This document shows positions 8,228 through 14,253 of a stretch of 23,068 bases of DNA, piece by piece; the stretch's first letter is position 1; the number at the start of each line of letters is the position of its first letter. Position numbers and translations under genes: made by a program. The notes under the pieces are model-generated. The model did no database searches, was not told the origin of the DNA, and saw nothing but the letters and a program-made list of their open reading frames with translations. The stretch covers positions 1 to 23,068 of the forward strand of contig JBJOQE010000059.1 in NCBI GenBank assembly GCA_046050105.1, in the 5' to 3' direction. This DNA is from JAYQPD01 sp046050105 (GTDB lineage Bacteria; Patescibacteriota; Minisyncoccia; Phycocordibacterales; UBA918).

Positions 8228-8276
8228 CTCGCCACATGTAGGGAGCACTGAAGCGCGCATCCCACAAAAAAACGCC

Positions 8277-9779
8277 ATGGCGAAAAAAACATCATCACCG
8301 TCACATATCGTGGCGCGACACCCTGTTGTCGTCGTCATGGGCCACATCGACCACGGAAAGTCGACACTTCTTGACTATATACGGAAGACGAACGTGGTAG
8401 CTAAGGAAGCGGGAGGCATTACCCAGCACCTTTCTGCATACGTGGTACTCCATGAGACCAAAGAATCAGGCGTGAAGCCCATTACCTTCCTCGATACTCC
8501 GGGCCACGCAGCATTCCAAAAAATGCGCCTCCGCGGTGCCGATGTTGCCGATGTTGCCATTCTCGTGGTTTCTGCAGAAGAAGGTGTGAAGCCACAAACA
8601 CTCGAAGCGCTTGCTTCCATCAAGCAGGCAAACATCCCCTATGTTGTCGCTATCAACAAGATTGATAAGCCAAATGCGAACATTGAACGCACCAAGATCT
8701 CACTCATTGAGAACGAAATCTACATTGAGGGTATGGGTGGTGACATCTCGTATGCTCCCATTTCTGCAAAAGCAGGTACCGGTGTCGACGACCTTTTGGA
8801 CCTCGTCCTCCTTACCGCAGATCTTGCTGGCCTAGAAGGAGACGAGGGCGCACCAGCAACTGGTGTCGTTATTGAGTCTGAGCTTGAGTCGAAGCGCGGC
8901 ACCTCTGCAACACTCATTGTGAAGAATGGCACGCTTAAAAGTGGCACATTCGTGGTTTCTGGCACCGCATTCGCTCCGGTACGCATCATGGAAGACTTCC
9001 GCGGCAAGCCCATCAAAGAGGCAGGACTTTCAGTTCCTGTATGCATCGTTGGATTCACCGACGTACCAGTAGTTGGTTCATCGTTTAGTACCTGTGCGAC
9101 CAAAAAGGAGGCCGAGGCATTGGTCTTTGCCGCAAAAAACAACCCCGCCACTACGACAGCCACTGCAGTTTCCACACTCCCTGCTATTCCGGTAGTCATT
9201 AAGGCGGACACGGTGGGCTCTCTTGAAGGGATTGAGCATGAAATCGCCAAGATTCCCCAGGACCGCGTCTTCATAAAAATTGTCGACAAGACTGTCGGAA
9301 GTATTACCGAAAACGATGTGAAGAATGTGGGCACGTCGAAAAACGCTATTATTCTTGGTTTCAATGCACAGGTCGACCGCCAAGCAAAAGATATGGCGGA
9401 GCGACTTGGTGTTGAAATCGCGACATTCGACATCATCTACAAACTTGCTGAATGGCTCACTGATGCAGTGATACTCCGCACACCAAAAGAGACCATCGAC
9501 GTGAAGACAGGCGATGCAAAAATCCTCAAGGAGTTTAGCGTACAGCGCCACACTCATGTACTTGGCGGCCGTGTACAAAACGGTGTGTTGAAGGTAGGTG
9601 AAGTGGTGAAGGTATTGCGCCGCGACCTTGAAATTGGCCGTGGCAAAATCGACAACCTCCAGCAGCAGAAGGCAAACGTGAAGGAAGTGTCACAAGGCGA
9701 ATTTGGTATGGAACTCGACACTAAGGCAGAAATAATGCCGGGAGATACCATAGAAGCTTTCGAAACCGTAGAACGTTAG
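8277..9779 (+). CDS. infB: Translation initiation factor IF-2 (short form)
   Basis: 500-residue GTPase that brings fMet-tRNA to the 30S subunit and promotes subunit joining. G motifs: GHIDHGKST (22-30, G1), GGIT (46-49, G2), DTPGHAAF (73-80, G3), NKID (127-130, G4), SAK (163-165, G5). Domain II, the IF-2 domain III (IPVVIKADTVGSLEG region) and the fMet-tRNA-binding C-terminal barrel are present. G1 begins within about 20 residues of the start, so the long N-terminal extension of E. coli and Bacillus IF-2 (including IF2_N) is missing, as is common in reduced genomes. Upstream is a run of A residues and no Shine-Dalgarno. rbfA follows after one base, so they form an operon; nusA, often upstream, is absent. 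Confidence 0.97.
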   Translation: MAKKTSSPSHIVARHPVVVVMGHIDHGKSTLLDYIRKTNVVAKEAGGITQHLSAYVVLHETKESGVKPITFLDTPGHAAFQKMRLRGADVADVAILVVSAEEGVKPQTLEALASIKQANIPYVVAINKIDKPNANIERTKISLIENEIYIEGMGGDISYAPISAKAGTGVDDLLDLVLLTADLAGLEGDEGAPATGVVIESELESKRGTSATLIVKNGTLKSGTFVVSGTAFAPVRIMEDFRGKPIKEAGLSVPVCIVGFTDVPVVGSSFSTCATKKEAEALVFAAKNNPATTTATAVSTLPAIPVVIKADTVGSLEGIEHEIAKIPQDRVFIKIVDKTVGSITENDVKNVGTSKNAIILGFNAQVDRQAKDMAERLGVEIATFDIIYKLAEWLTDAVILRTPKETIDVKTGDAKILKEFSVQRHTHVLGGRVQNGVLKVGEVVKVLRRDLEIGRGKIDNLQQQKANVKEVSQGEFGMELDTKAEIMPGDTIEAFETVER

Positions 9780-9780
9780 T

Positions 9781-10122
9781 ATGACTTTCGACCGAAACGA
9801 ACGCGCTCTTTCAGTACTCACCGGCCTTGTGGCAGACTTCGTGCGCCAGGAGGCCAACACCAGCCCACTCATCACCGTCACCCGCATCGACACCTCTCCC
9901 GACATGAAGCGTGCCGTGGTGATGATTACTGCCTACCCCACCGAAAAAGAAGAGGCTGCGGTTATTTTCATGAAGCGCAAAGGTACCGAGCTTCGCGACC
10001 ATATCAAACAAAACAGCCGCCTTCGCCATATTCCCCACTTTGAGTTCATGCTCGACTACGGCGAACGTAATCGCCAACATGTCGACGAGGTAGCGAAGCG
10101 CATTGAGGGAGAAGGAAGCTAA
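9781..10122 (+). CDS. rbfA: Ribosome-binding factor A
   Basis: 113 residues, normal length. RbfA is a KH-fold protein that binds the 30S subunit and aids 16S rRNA 5'-end maturation. Seen: an N-terminal helix ending in LVADFVRQE; ITVTRIDTSPDMKRAVVMITAYP matching the family's VTxVxxSxDLxxAxVxxS pattern; RDHIKQNSRLRHIPHFEFMLDYG matching the conserved LR-x-x-P-x-L-x-F-x-x-D segment. Its ATG lies one base after the infB stop, so translational coupling is expected. A terminator follows immediately after the stop. Confidence 0.93.
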   Translation: MTFDRNERALSVLTGLVADFVRQEANTSPLITVTRIDTSPDMKRAVVMITAYPTEKEEAAVIFMKRKGTELRDHIKQNSRLRHIPHFEFMLDYGERNRQHVDEVAKRIEGEGS

Positions 10123-10128
10123 TGAGTC

Positions 10129-10157
10129 AAAAGCGCCGCCCTTTGGGTGGCGCTTTT
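10129..10157 (+). terminator. Intrinsic terminator of infB-rbfA
   Basis: 13-bp stem (10129-10141 with 10145-10157, one G-U pair) around TTT, the 3' arm ending in TTTT. Confidence 0.88.
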
Positions 10158-10241
10158 CTGTTGTTGATTCTTACAGAATCTGTACACCTCTCACGTGAGC
10201 GCTCCGCTTGCTCACCTGTTCAAGGTTTTCAACTCCCGCAC

Positions 10242-10262
10242 AAAAGGCGCGTAGGCGCCTTT
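10242..10262 (-). terminator. Terminator downstream of tRNA-Cys
   Basis: AAAGGCGC/GCGCCTTT stem with a 4-nt loop. Read on the minus strand it ends in TTTT and lies about 25 nt after the tRNA-Cys 3' end. Confidence 0.65.
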
Positions 10263-10286
10263 CTCCATGCTCTTCACTTCGTTCTG

Positions 10287-10359
10287 AGGCCTGGGCGGGA
10301 GTTGAACCCGCGCATGGCGGTTTTGCAAACCGCAGTGTTAACCACTTCACCACCAGGCC
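10287..10359 (-). tRNA. tRNA-Cys (GCA)
   Basis: 73-nt cloverleaf on the minus strand: acceptor GGCCTGG/CCAGGCC, D-stem GTG/CAC, anticodon stem GCGGT/ACCGC with loop TTGCAAA (anticodon GCA), T-arm with GGTTCAA. Discriminator U73 is the usual tRNA-Cys identity base. CCA is not encoded. Confidence 0.93.
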
Positions 10360-10368
10360 AGCTGGTAA

Positions 10369-10377
10369 AATGTACCA
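10369..10377 (-). promoter_or_regulatory. Extended -10 promoter of tRNA-Cys
   Basis: On the minus strand TGGTACATT is a TGN plus -10 hexamer ending 9 nt before the mature 5' end. No clear -35. Confidence 0.5.
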
Positions 10378-10431
10378 TTTTTGTAGTGTTTTCTCAAAAA
10401 ACATCTATAGTCGCCAATGCACCCACTTTTC

Positions 10432-10440
10432 TGCTATCAT
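10432..10440 (+). promoter_or_regulatory. Extended -10 promoter of tRNA-Leu(UAA)
   Basis: TGCTATCAT, a TGN plus -10 hexamer ending 9 nt before the mature tRNA, the same geometry as for tRNA-Cys. Confidence 0.5.
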
Positions 10441-10449
10441 CATGCTGCT

Positions 10450-10536
10450 GCCCAGATGGCGAAATTGGTAGACGCGCAAGACTTAAAATTTTGTTACCTG
10501 TTACAGGTAGTGTGGGTTCGATTCCCACTCTGGGCA
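10450..10536 (+). tRNA. tRNA-Leu (UAA)
   Basis: 87-nt class II tRNA: acceptor GCCCAGA/TCTGGGC, D-arm GGCGAAATTGGTAGACGC, anticodon stem CAAGA/TTTTG with loop CTTAAAA (anticodon TAA), variable arm TACCTG/CAGGTA, T-arm GTGGGTTCGATTCCCAC, discriminator A73. CCA is not encoded. Confidence 0.95.
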
Positions 10537-10537
10537 C

Positions 10538-10563
10538 AAAAAGCCGGCTTTTGCCGGCTTTTT
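10538..10563 (+). terminator. Terminator of tRNA-Leu(UAA)
   Basis: AAAAAGCCGGC and GCCGGCTTTTT pair around a TTTT loop, starting 2 nt after the tRNA. Confidence 0.9.
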
Positions 10564-10672
10564 CGTGTACAGAAGAAAACTATGTTTTCGTGTGGGAATC
10601 GAAAAGTCTGAGTATATCGGACGGAACGAAGTGAGTACGATACGAAGACTGTACCGTTCGTGTAACGAGAGG

Positions 10673-10689
10673 TTCCCACTCTGGGCACA
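10673..10689 (+). repeat. 17-bp duplicate of the tRNA-Leu(UAA) 3' end
   Basis: TTCCCACTCTGGGCACA matches 10522-10538 exactly: part of the T-arm, acceptor strand, discriminator and two flanking bases. Such 3'-end copies can mark attachment sites, but only about 130 bp separate the two and no integrase is present. Confidence 0.85.
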
Positions 10690-10727
10690 GATAAAGCAGC
10701 CGAAAGTCTGTTTTATTGTGCCTAAAG

Positions 10728-10747
10728 AAAGTGTGCGACACTTTTTT
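10728..10747 (+). terminator. Possible terminator in the tRNA-Leu downstream region
   Basis: AAAGTGT/ACACTTT stem with a GCG loop, followed by further T residues (10742-10747). No gene clearly feeds into it. Confidence 0.45.
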
Positions 10748-10957
10748 GTGGTAATCGCACCACAATGGTATTTGTATTTTTCTAACTCCCTGCGGTCGTA
10801 ACAAAATTAGTCAAAAGTTTGAGTAGATCGGACGCACTAGCTTTTCAAGTAGTTTTGAAAGCAGTTTTTCTTGTGCAAGAATCTATATCAGTTATACGGA
10901 GGCTCTACTCACCATCCCCACATCTTCACTTCCCCATAGACACAGAGGAGTATACTG

Positions 10958-11698
10958 ATGCTACGGTTCGCCACACCTATGACATCGCTCACCCCACGAG
11001 CAATCGCACTCCTCCTTGCACTCAAGGTGGTGCTGATATGCAGTGTGCTTATCTATCTTGAAATACTCCCCAATCCTCTCGAACTGATTGTGGAACCGAG
11101 TACTTCACACAATATAGTGGGATGTACCAAAGAAGCGCGTGTCTGCCCTGATGGTTCATACGTGGGGAGAGTAGGTCCTTCATGTACGTTTGCCAGCTGC
11201 AAAGAACGTCCGCTTACGGGCAGTGCTGAAGAAGACCCTACCACTCCACCACCTGAAGTACCAGGAGATGAACCTTCGCCATCACCCACTCTGTGCACTA
11301 TGGATGCAAAACAATGCCCTGACGGCTCATACGTTGGCCGTACAGGGCCGAACTGTGAATTTACGACATGCCCTACCGGCACCGTAAGCCAAAGCCCCAT
11401 AACCGTACAGGGGACGGTTATGCTTGGCCCTACGTGTCCTGTGGAGCGCATACCCCCTGAAGAAGCATGCGCTCCACGACCTTTTGAGGGTGCTGTTGTG
11501 CTCACCAACACCGCAGATGGTAAAAGCGTCACTGTAGTTTCTGACGCGCAGGGAGCGTTCACCGCCACATTCACCCGTGGGGTATACAGTATTTCTCGCC
11601 CAGAAAATAGCTCCCCATTCCCGTCGTGTAGTGGTAAGGTAGAAATTGCCTCCGCAGGTGCTCCCATCCCCTTATTCTGTGATAGCGGCATTAGGTAA
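10958..11698 (+). CDS. Membrane-anchored Cys-rich repeat protein, function unknown
   Basis: 246 residues from ATG 10958, with GAGGAG (10945-10950) 7 nt upstream. One hydrophobic segment (about 15-36) acts as signal anchor, so the rest should be outside. Two copies of a 26-residue motif (56-81 and 113-138) share C-x6-CPDGSYVGR-x-GP-x-C-x-F-x2-C: four Cys each, probably two disulfides per copy. A Pro/Glu-rich linker separates them. The C-terminal third (about 148-246) has GTVMLGPTCPVERIPP and a GAVVLTNTADGKSVTVVSDAQG segment, resembling a carboxypeptidase-regulatory-like/CnaB-type beta sandwich. Such modules occur in exported Patescibacteria proteins, but I cannot assign a role. It stands alone between tRNA genes. 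Confidence 0.8.
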   Translation: MLRFATPMTSLTPRAIALLLALKVVLICSVLIYLEILPNPLELIVEPSTSHNIVGCTKEARVCPDGSYVGRVGPSCTFASCKERPLTGSAEEDPTTPPPEVPGDEPSPSPTLCTMDAKQCPDGSYVGRTGPNCEFTTCPTGTVSQSPITVQGTVMLGPTCPVERIPPEEACAPRPFEGAVVLTNTADGKSVTVVSDAQGAFTATFTRGVYSISRPENSSPFPSCSGKVEIASAGAPIPLFCDSGIR

Positions 11699-11784
11699 AA
11701 TCCGGTATTGAGTAATAGCGCATCATATTGTATGATGATGCGCGTCGCGGGGAGATGCAGCACAACCGCATTGACCTAAACAAA

Positions 11785-11799
11785 AATTAAATATCCGCC
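11785..11799 (+). repeat. 15-bp direct repeat at a vestigial tRNA-Lys start
   Basis: AATTAAATATCCGCC here equals 11866-11880, which spans the 5' flank and first bases of the intact tRNA-Lys. The offset is 81 bp, about one tRNA plus flank, indicating a tandem duplication whose first copy has decayed. Confidence 0.85.
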
Positions 11800-11850
11800 G
11801 GCACAGTCGAGGTAGAGCGAGAACTATGTCCCACATAATTCTCCCTCATT
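11795..11850 (+). pseudogene. Degenerate tRNA-Lys 5' half with a hairpin in place of the anticodon arm
   Basis: After CCGCC it keeps a D-arm-like GCACAGTCGAGGTAGAGC (intact gene: GCTCAGTTGGTAGAGC). It then passes into a hairpin (11819-11843) with stems GAGAA/TTCTC and TATGT/ACATA around CCC. No acceptor or T-arm follows, so it is not a working tRNA. Confidence 0.6.
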
Positions 11851-11875
11851 AACGAAAAGGTCGACAATTAAATAT

Positions 11876-11948
11876 CCGCCCATAGCTCAGTTGGTAGAGC
11901 AGATCCCTCTTAAGGATAAGGTCCCAGGTTCGAGCCCTGGTGGGCGGA
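11876..11948 (+). tRNA. tRNA-Lys (CUU)
   Basis: 73-nt cloverleaf: acceptor CCGCCCA/TGGGCGG, D-arm GCTCAGTTGGTAGAGC, anticodon loop CTCTTAA (anticodon CTT), T-arm CCAGGTTCGAGCCCTGG, A73, no encoded CCA. The outer pair of the anticodon stem (27-43) is a G-A mismatch; the other four pair. The mismatch is mild but notable amid decayed copies. Confidence 0.88.
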
Positions 11949-11992
11949 CAAATGAAAAAACGGCTACGGCCGTTTTTTCATTTGTCCGCCCA
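11941..11992 (+). terminator. Long perfect palindrome/terminator that includes the tRNA-Lys 3' acceptor strand
   Basis: 24-bp perfect inverted repeat (11941-11964 with 11969-11992) around TACG. Its left arm starts inside the tRNA, at the TGGGCGG acceptor strand. The six-T run sits within the right arm, so the inner part can end transcription, but the full palindrome would compete with tRNA folding. Confidence 0.85.
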
Positions 11993-11993
11993 A

Positions 11994-12219
11994 GTACAGT
12001 CTGGGAGACTGTACGTCCAGGGCTCGAAGACCTTGCGAGCTACCTTTCTGCAAAGCAAGAAAAGTAGCCGCAAGGTGTACTGATCCTGTAAGGATCGAGA
12101 TCCCTGGTAGCAGTTGTACCGTTCCCTGTAAGCAAAGCTTCCTGAAACTTTGCTCACGCATTATGAAAGTAAACTTTCACATGCGCTCACTAGTTTCAGT
12201 AGGGAAAGAGCCCTGCTAC
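11994..12219. ncRNA. Array of perfect hairpins with tRNA-Lys-like fragments; possible structured RNA
   Basis: Successive helices: 9-bp GTACAGTCT/AGACTGTAC (11994-12014); ACCTTGCG/CGCAAGGT enclosing GCTAC/GTAGC (12030-12077); GATCC/GGATC near 12083-12097; then GTAGCAG/CTGCTAC (12108-12114 with 12213-12219) enclosing TTCCCT/AGGGAA (12122-12127 with 12201-12206) and two internal hairpins, AGCAAAG/CTTTGCT and CGCAT-TGAAAGT/ACTTTCA-ATGCG. The last group is a three-way junction. CTGAAACT/AGTTTCAG offers an alternative fold. Between helices are tRNA-Lys-like pieces in reverse sense such as CCAGGGCTCGAA. No coding frame is credible. Strand and function unknown. Confidence 0.4.
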
Positions 12220-12307
12220 TCAACCTGTAATGACCAAGATCCCTGTCCGCAAGAATCATTCTTATACACTCTTTATTTAATTCACTTTTCCTAGTACTCT
12301 ATGGTGC

Positions 12308-12347
12308 TGGGCGTGTGGCAGACGAAAGCAATGGGATTGCTTTCGTC
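12308..12347 (+). pseudogene. tRNA-Leu 5' fragment followed by a 12-bp perfect hairpin
   Basis: TGGGCGTGTGGC (12308-12319) is an exact copy of the 5' start of tRNA-Leu(UAG) at 12472-12483. Directly after it is a perfect 12-bp hairpin (12321-12332 with 12336-12347, loop GGG) with no tRNA character. Confidence 0.65.
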
Positions 12348-12359
12348 AAATCGCATTAG

Positions 12360-12435
12360 GGGCACGTGGCGAAATTGGCAGACGCCCCAGTCGCGGGAAT
12401 AGAAAGTGGCCTGCGTCACTTTCTGTCCGGTTCCT
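12360..12435 (+). pseudogene. Degenerate tRNA-Leu interrupted by a hairpin
   Basis: It starts like a class II tRNA-Leu (GGGCACG, GGCGAAATTGGCAGACGC, CCAGTC), then has GCGGGAA where the intact neighbour has TTAGGAA. Next is an inserted 8-bp hairpin AGAAAGTG/CACTTTCT (12401-12424), then GGTTCC as in the neighbour's variable arm. U33 is absent and no T-arm or acceptor 3' strand follows. Confidence 0.65.
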
Positions 12436-12472
12436 GCGTAGTAGGGAAATATTCGTTGTAACAGCATAGTGT

Positions 12473-12554
12473 GGGCGTGTGGCGGAATTGGTATACGCGC
12501 CAGTCTTAGGAACTGGTTCCGAAAGGATTGGAGGTTCGAGTCCTCTCACGCCCA
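12473..12554 (+). tRNA. tRNA-Leu (UAG)
   Basis: 82-nt class II tRNA: acceptor GGGCGTG/CACGCCC, D-arm GGCGGAATTGGTATACGC, anticodon stem CCAGT/ACTGG with loop CTTAGGA (anticodon TAG), variable arm TTCCGAAAGGA, T-arm with TTCGAGT, A73. CCA is not encoded. Partial copies flank it on both sides. Confidence 0.95.
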
Positions 12555-12580
12555 CAGTGTGCTGATACAGAACAGAGGGA

Positions 12581-12621
12581 TGGTTCCGCAAGGATTATAA
12601 ATTCGAGCCTCCTCTTGCTCA
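12581..12621 (+). pseudogene. Degenerate tRNA-Leu 3' half
   Basis: TGGTTCCGCAAGGATT then TTCGAGCC and CTTGCTCA mirror the 3' half of the adjacent tRNA-Leu. The T-stem 5' strand reads ATAAA and cannot pair with the 3' strand. Its acceptor strand CTTGCTC pairs 6 of 7 (one G-U) with GGGCACG of the broken copy at 12360, so these may be two halves of one former gene. Confidence 0.55.
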
Positions 12622-12633
12622 CAAAACGTCGAA

Positions 12634-12672
12634 AAAACACCCCGTGAAAATCCACTTTTCACGGGGTGTTTT
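12634..12672. terminator. Strong bidirectional terminator
   Basis: Perfect 17-bp stem (12634-12650 with 12656-12672) with AAAA and TTTT ends and a TCCAC loop. It closes the tRNA region and insulates the next operon. Confidence 0.93.
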
Positions 12673-12687
12673 AGTATGCCCATTTGC

Positions 12688-12716
12688 TTGACTTTTATAG
12701 TATAGTGTGATACAAT
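12688..12716 (+). promoter_or_regulatory. Near-consensus promoter of the SPFH operon
   Basis: TTGACT (12688-12693), exactly 17 nt, TACAAT (12711-12716); predicted start near 12723. The leader of about 80 nt holds GAACGG/CCGTTC (near 12763-12779) and an AGGAG site at 12794-12798. Confidence 0.85.
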
Positions 12717-12804
12717 ACTAATTGAATCGGGCGAGGTCTACCCTCCCCCGAAAACCCTTTAAGAACGGGTCATCCGTTCGTTGAAAATTGAATAGGAGAT
12801 TGAC

Positions 12805-13749
12805 ATGTCGAACGACTCTCACCAGGGTTCACTGGTAAATTCATCCCTCTTGATTGGGGGTACTTTCTCAATCATTTTGGGCATGTTGCCTGCATACATA
12901 TTATTGTCATGGATTGACTTGTTCGACTTCTCGAATTGGTTAGTCACCAGCTTCATCCTCGGTGGCATGTACCTCTCGACAACCCTCCACACAACTGAGG
13001 TCGGTCATAGAGGAGCATGGCTCTTGCTTGGCAAGAGACGACGTTTCGGACCACATGGACATGGAGTAAGTGAAGGTCTGAACTCATCTCTTTTTCCTCC
13101 GCCACTTGCTCGCTTTGAAGATGTGGACTGCAGGAAAAAGGACCTCCGCTTTGACGACATGAAAGACGTCTACTCGAAAGATAACGTCCTCATGGAAATG
13201 AACGGAGTTAAGCAGTACAGCATTGAAGACCCCTACGAGTTCCTCGATGCTGAAGATCCAGTGCCAACACTCCTTGAAGTTGGTAAACGTGCCATTCGCA
13301 CGGTGACCCGACGGTACGAAGCACTCAATCTGCCCGACCTTGACCGCTCTCAACTCTCACAAGAAATTGAACGCGAACTCGAAAGGGACTTGAAAAGTGA
13401 CTCTGATACTTTAAACCGCTGGGGCATTAAGGTTGACATCATCCGAATCAATACGATCCGAATGGATGGTGAACTTGAGAAAGCACTGCGTCAAAGAGTT
13501 CAGGAAGGTGTCGAGAGTGATCTAGAAGCGATTCAAACAAAGGCACGCGTTGCCCAGGTTGCTGCACACATTGCCTCTGGTGTCGCTCCAAACGTTGCTG
13601 CTGCAATGGCGTTGATTGATGCGGGCAAACCTGCAAATCTCACTGTCTTCAGCGGCCTTGAAGGGTCTCAAAGTATGATTGACCCAACAACAGGAAAACT
13701 TGTAGGCGCCTTCCCTGGTGCCGGTTCAAAAAACAAACCGCGAAAATAG
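12805..13749 (+). CDS. SPFH/Band-7 (stomatin/prohibitin-like) membrane protein
   Basis: 314 residues from ATG 12805, with AGGAG ending 6 nt upstream. Two hydrophobic segments (about 14-36 and 43-60) are followed by an SPFH domain starting around HTTEVGHRGAWLLLGK, where VxxGxxGVxxxxGK-like spacing is typical. A charged helical part follows, with LSQEIERELERDLKSDSDTL and a GIKVDIIRINTIRMD strand, then RQRVQEGVESDLEAIQTKA, the usual SPFH/coiled-coil order. SPFH proteins form ring or cage assemblies on membranes and often support proteases or membrane organisation. No NfeD or FtsH partner is adjacent. The next gene follows after 9 bp, so the two are co-transcribed and may act together (inference). 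Confidence 0.82.
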   Translation: MSNDSHQGSLVNSSLLIGGTFSIILGMLPAYILLSWIDLFDFSNWLVTSFILGGMYLSTTLHTTEVGHRGAWLLLGKRRRFGPHGHGVSEGLNSSLFPPPLARFEDVDCRKKDLRFDDMKDVYSKDNVLMEMNGVKQYSIEDPYEFLDAEDPVPTLLEVGKRAIRTVTRRYEALNLPDLDRSQLSQEIERELERDLKSDSDTLNRWGIKVDIIRINTIRMDGELEKALRQRVQEGVESDLEAIQTKARVAQVAAHIASGVAPNVAAAMALIDAGKPANLTVFSGLEGSQSMIDPTTGKLVGAFPGAGSKNKPRK

Positions 13750-13758
13750 GAGAATCGT

Positions 13759-14178
13759 ATGTCAGCAGGACATGGCGGAGGAAGCGCAGCTTCCTCCAGT
13801 TCCGGTGGTGGAAAATTTAATATTTTCGTCGTCGGATTCATCGGACTGTGCCTTTTTTTGGGCATCCAGAAAGTTGCCACATCATCATGGTGGTCTTCAG
13901 AAAGTGAGGATACGCCGAGCATCGACACACCAATGGCGAAACGTCCTGATGGAAGTATTTTCATGGGAACTATCACTATTAAAGGTGACGGAGCAGAAAC
14001 TGATGTTCGCGGTCTTGAGGGCTATTGCCTTCATCGTGGCAGAAACGGCGAACTTGTGAAAAACGTCAACACAGAGAAGCGGAATAAACGGTATATATTC
14101 CGCTATAAGACAAAGGGGGCAAATGACGTCGAAGTCGACTTCATTTCCTACCCTGAGGGACACAAAAAGTGTCTCTGA
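13759..14178 (+). CDS. Small single-pass membrane protein, partner of the SPFH gene
   Basis: 139 residues. AGGAG overlaps the SPFH stop codon (TAG at 13747-13749), tying the two genes in one transcript. N-terminal Gly/Ser-rich stretch (1-18), one transmembrane helix (about 21-38, NIFVVGFIGLCLFLG), then a soluble part of about 95 residues with RPDGSIFMGTITIKGDG and KRYIFRYKTKGANDVEVDF, probably beta-rich. It has no family I recognise. The Gly/Ser-rich N terminus before the helix suggests the C-terminal part faces one side as a small beta domain. A terminator follows at 14199. Confidence 0.75.
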   Translation: MSAGHGGGSAASSSSGGGKFNIFVVGFIGLCLFLGIQKVATSSWWSSESEDTPSIDTPMAKRPDGSIFMGTITIKGDGAETDVRGLEGYCLHRGRNGELVKNVNTEKRNKRYIFRYKTKGANDVEVDFISYPEGHKKCL

Positions 14179-14198
14179 ATCAGTTCTTTGCACAACGC

Positions 14199-14231
14199 AA
14201 AGCCGGCCTTCCTCACAGGAGACCGGCTTTT
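14199..14231. terminator. Terminator between convergent operons
   Basis: AAAGCCGG (14199-14206) pairs with CCGGCTTT (14223-14230), partly extended inward (CTTCC/GGAG), with flanking A and T. It serves the SPFH operon and possibly the pilin array from the other side. Confidence 0.8.
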
Positions 14232-14253
14232 ACTATACTTACATCACGTGTAT

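Larger units (their letters stand above)
10564..10940. other. Gene-free stretch with tRNA-Leu fragments, short repeats and hairpins
   Basis: No convincing coding frame. It holds an inverted piece of the tRNA-Leu T-arm (GTGGGAATCG, near 10582), an exact 17-bp copy of the tRNA-Leu 3' end (10673-10689), and a 22-bp repeat with two mismatches (10602-10623 and 10813-10834). It also holds an imperfect 9-bp hairpin (ATAAAGCAG/CTGTTTTAT, near 10691), a TTGTGG/CCACAA hairpin (near 10746) and a terminator-like hairpin (10728-10747). Confidence 0.6.

Noticed and set aside
10287..10359. tRNA-Ala(UGC) reading of this tRNA
   Set aside because: The anticodon arm is nearly palindromic and can be misread on the wrong strand. 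The minus-strand loop TTGCAAA and U73, with no G3-U70 pair, fit tRNA-Cys.
10122..10634. 170-codon frame starting at the rbfA stop
   Set aside because: It runs through a terminator, tRNA-Cys and tRNA-Leu; not a gene.
10450..10689. Integrated element bounded by tRNA-Leu 3'-end copies
   Set aside because: The interval is only about 130 bp with no integrase; at most a scar. Kept only as a repeat observation.
12360..12621. Functional split or intron-containing tRNA-Leu
   Set aside because: U33 is missing, the T-stem does not pair, and the 28-nt insert lacks intron features; decay is the simpler reading.
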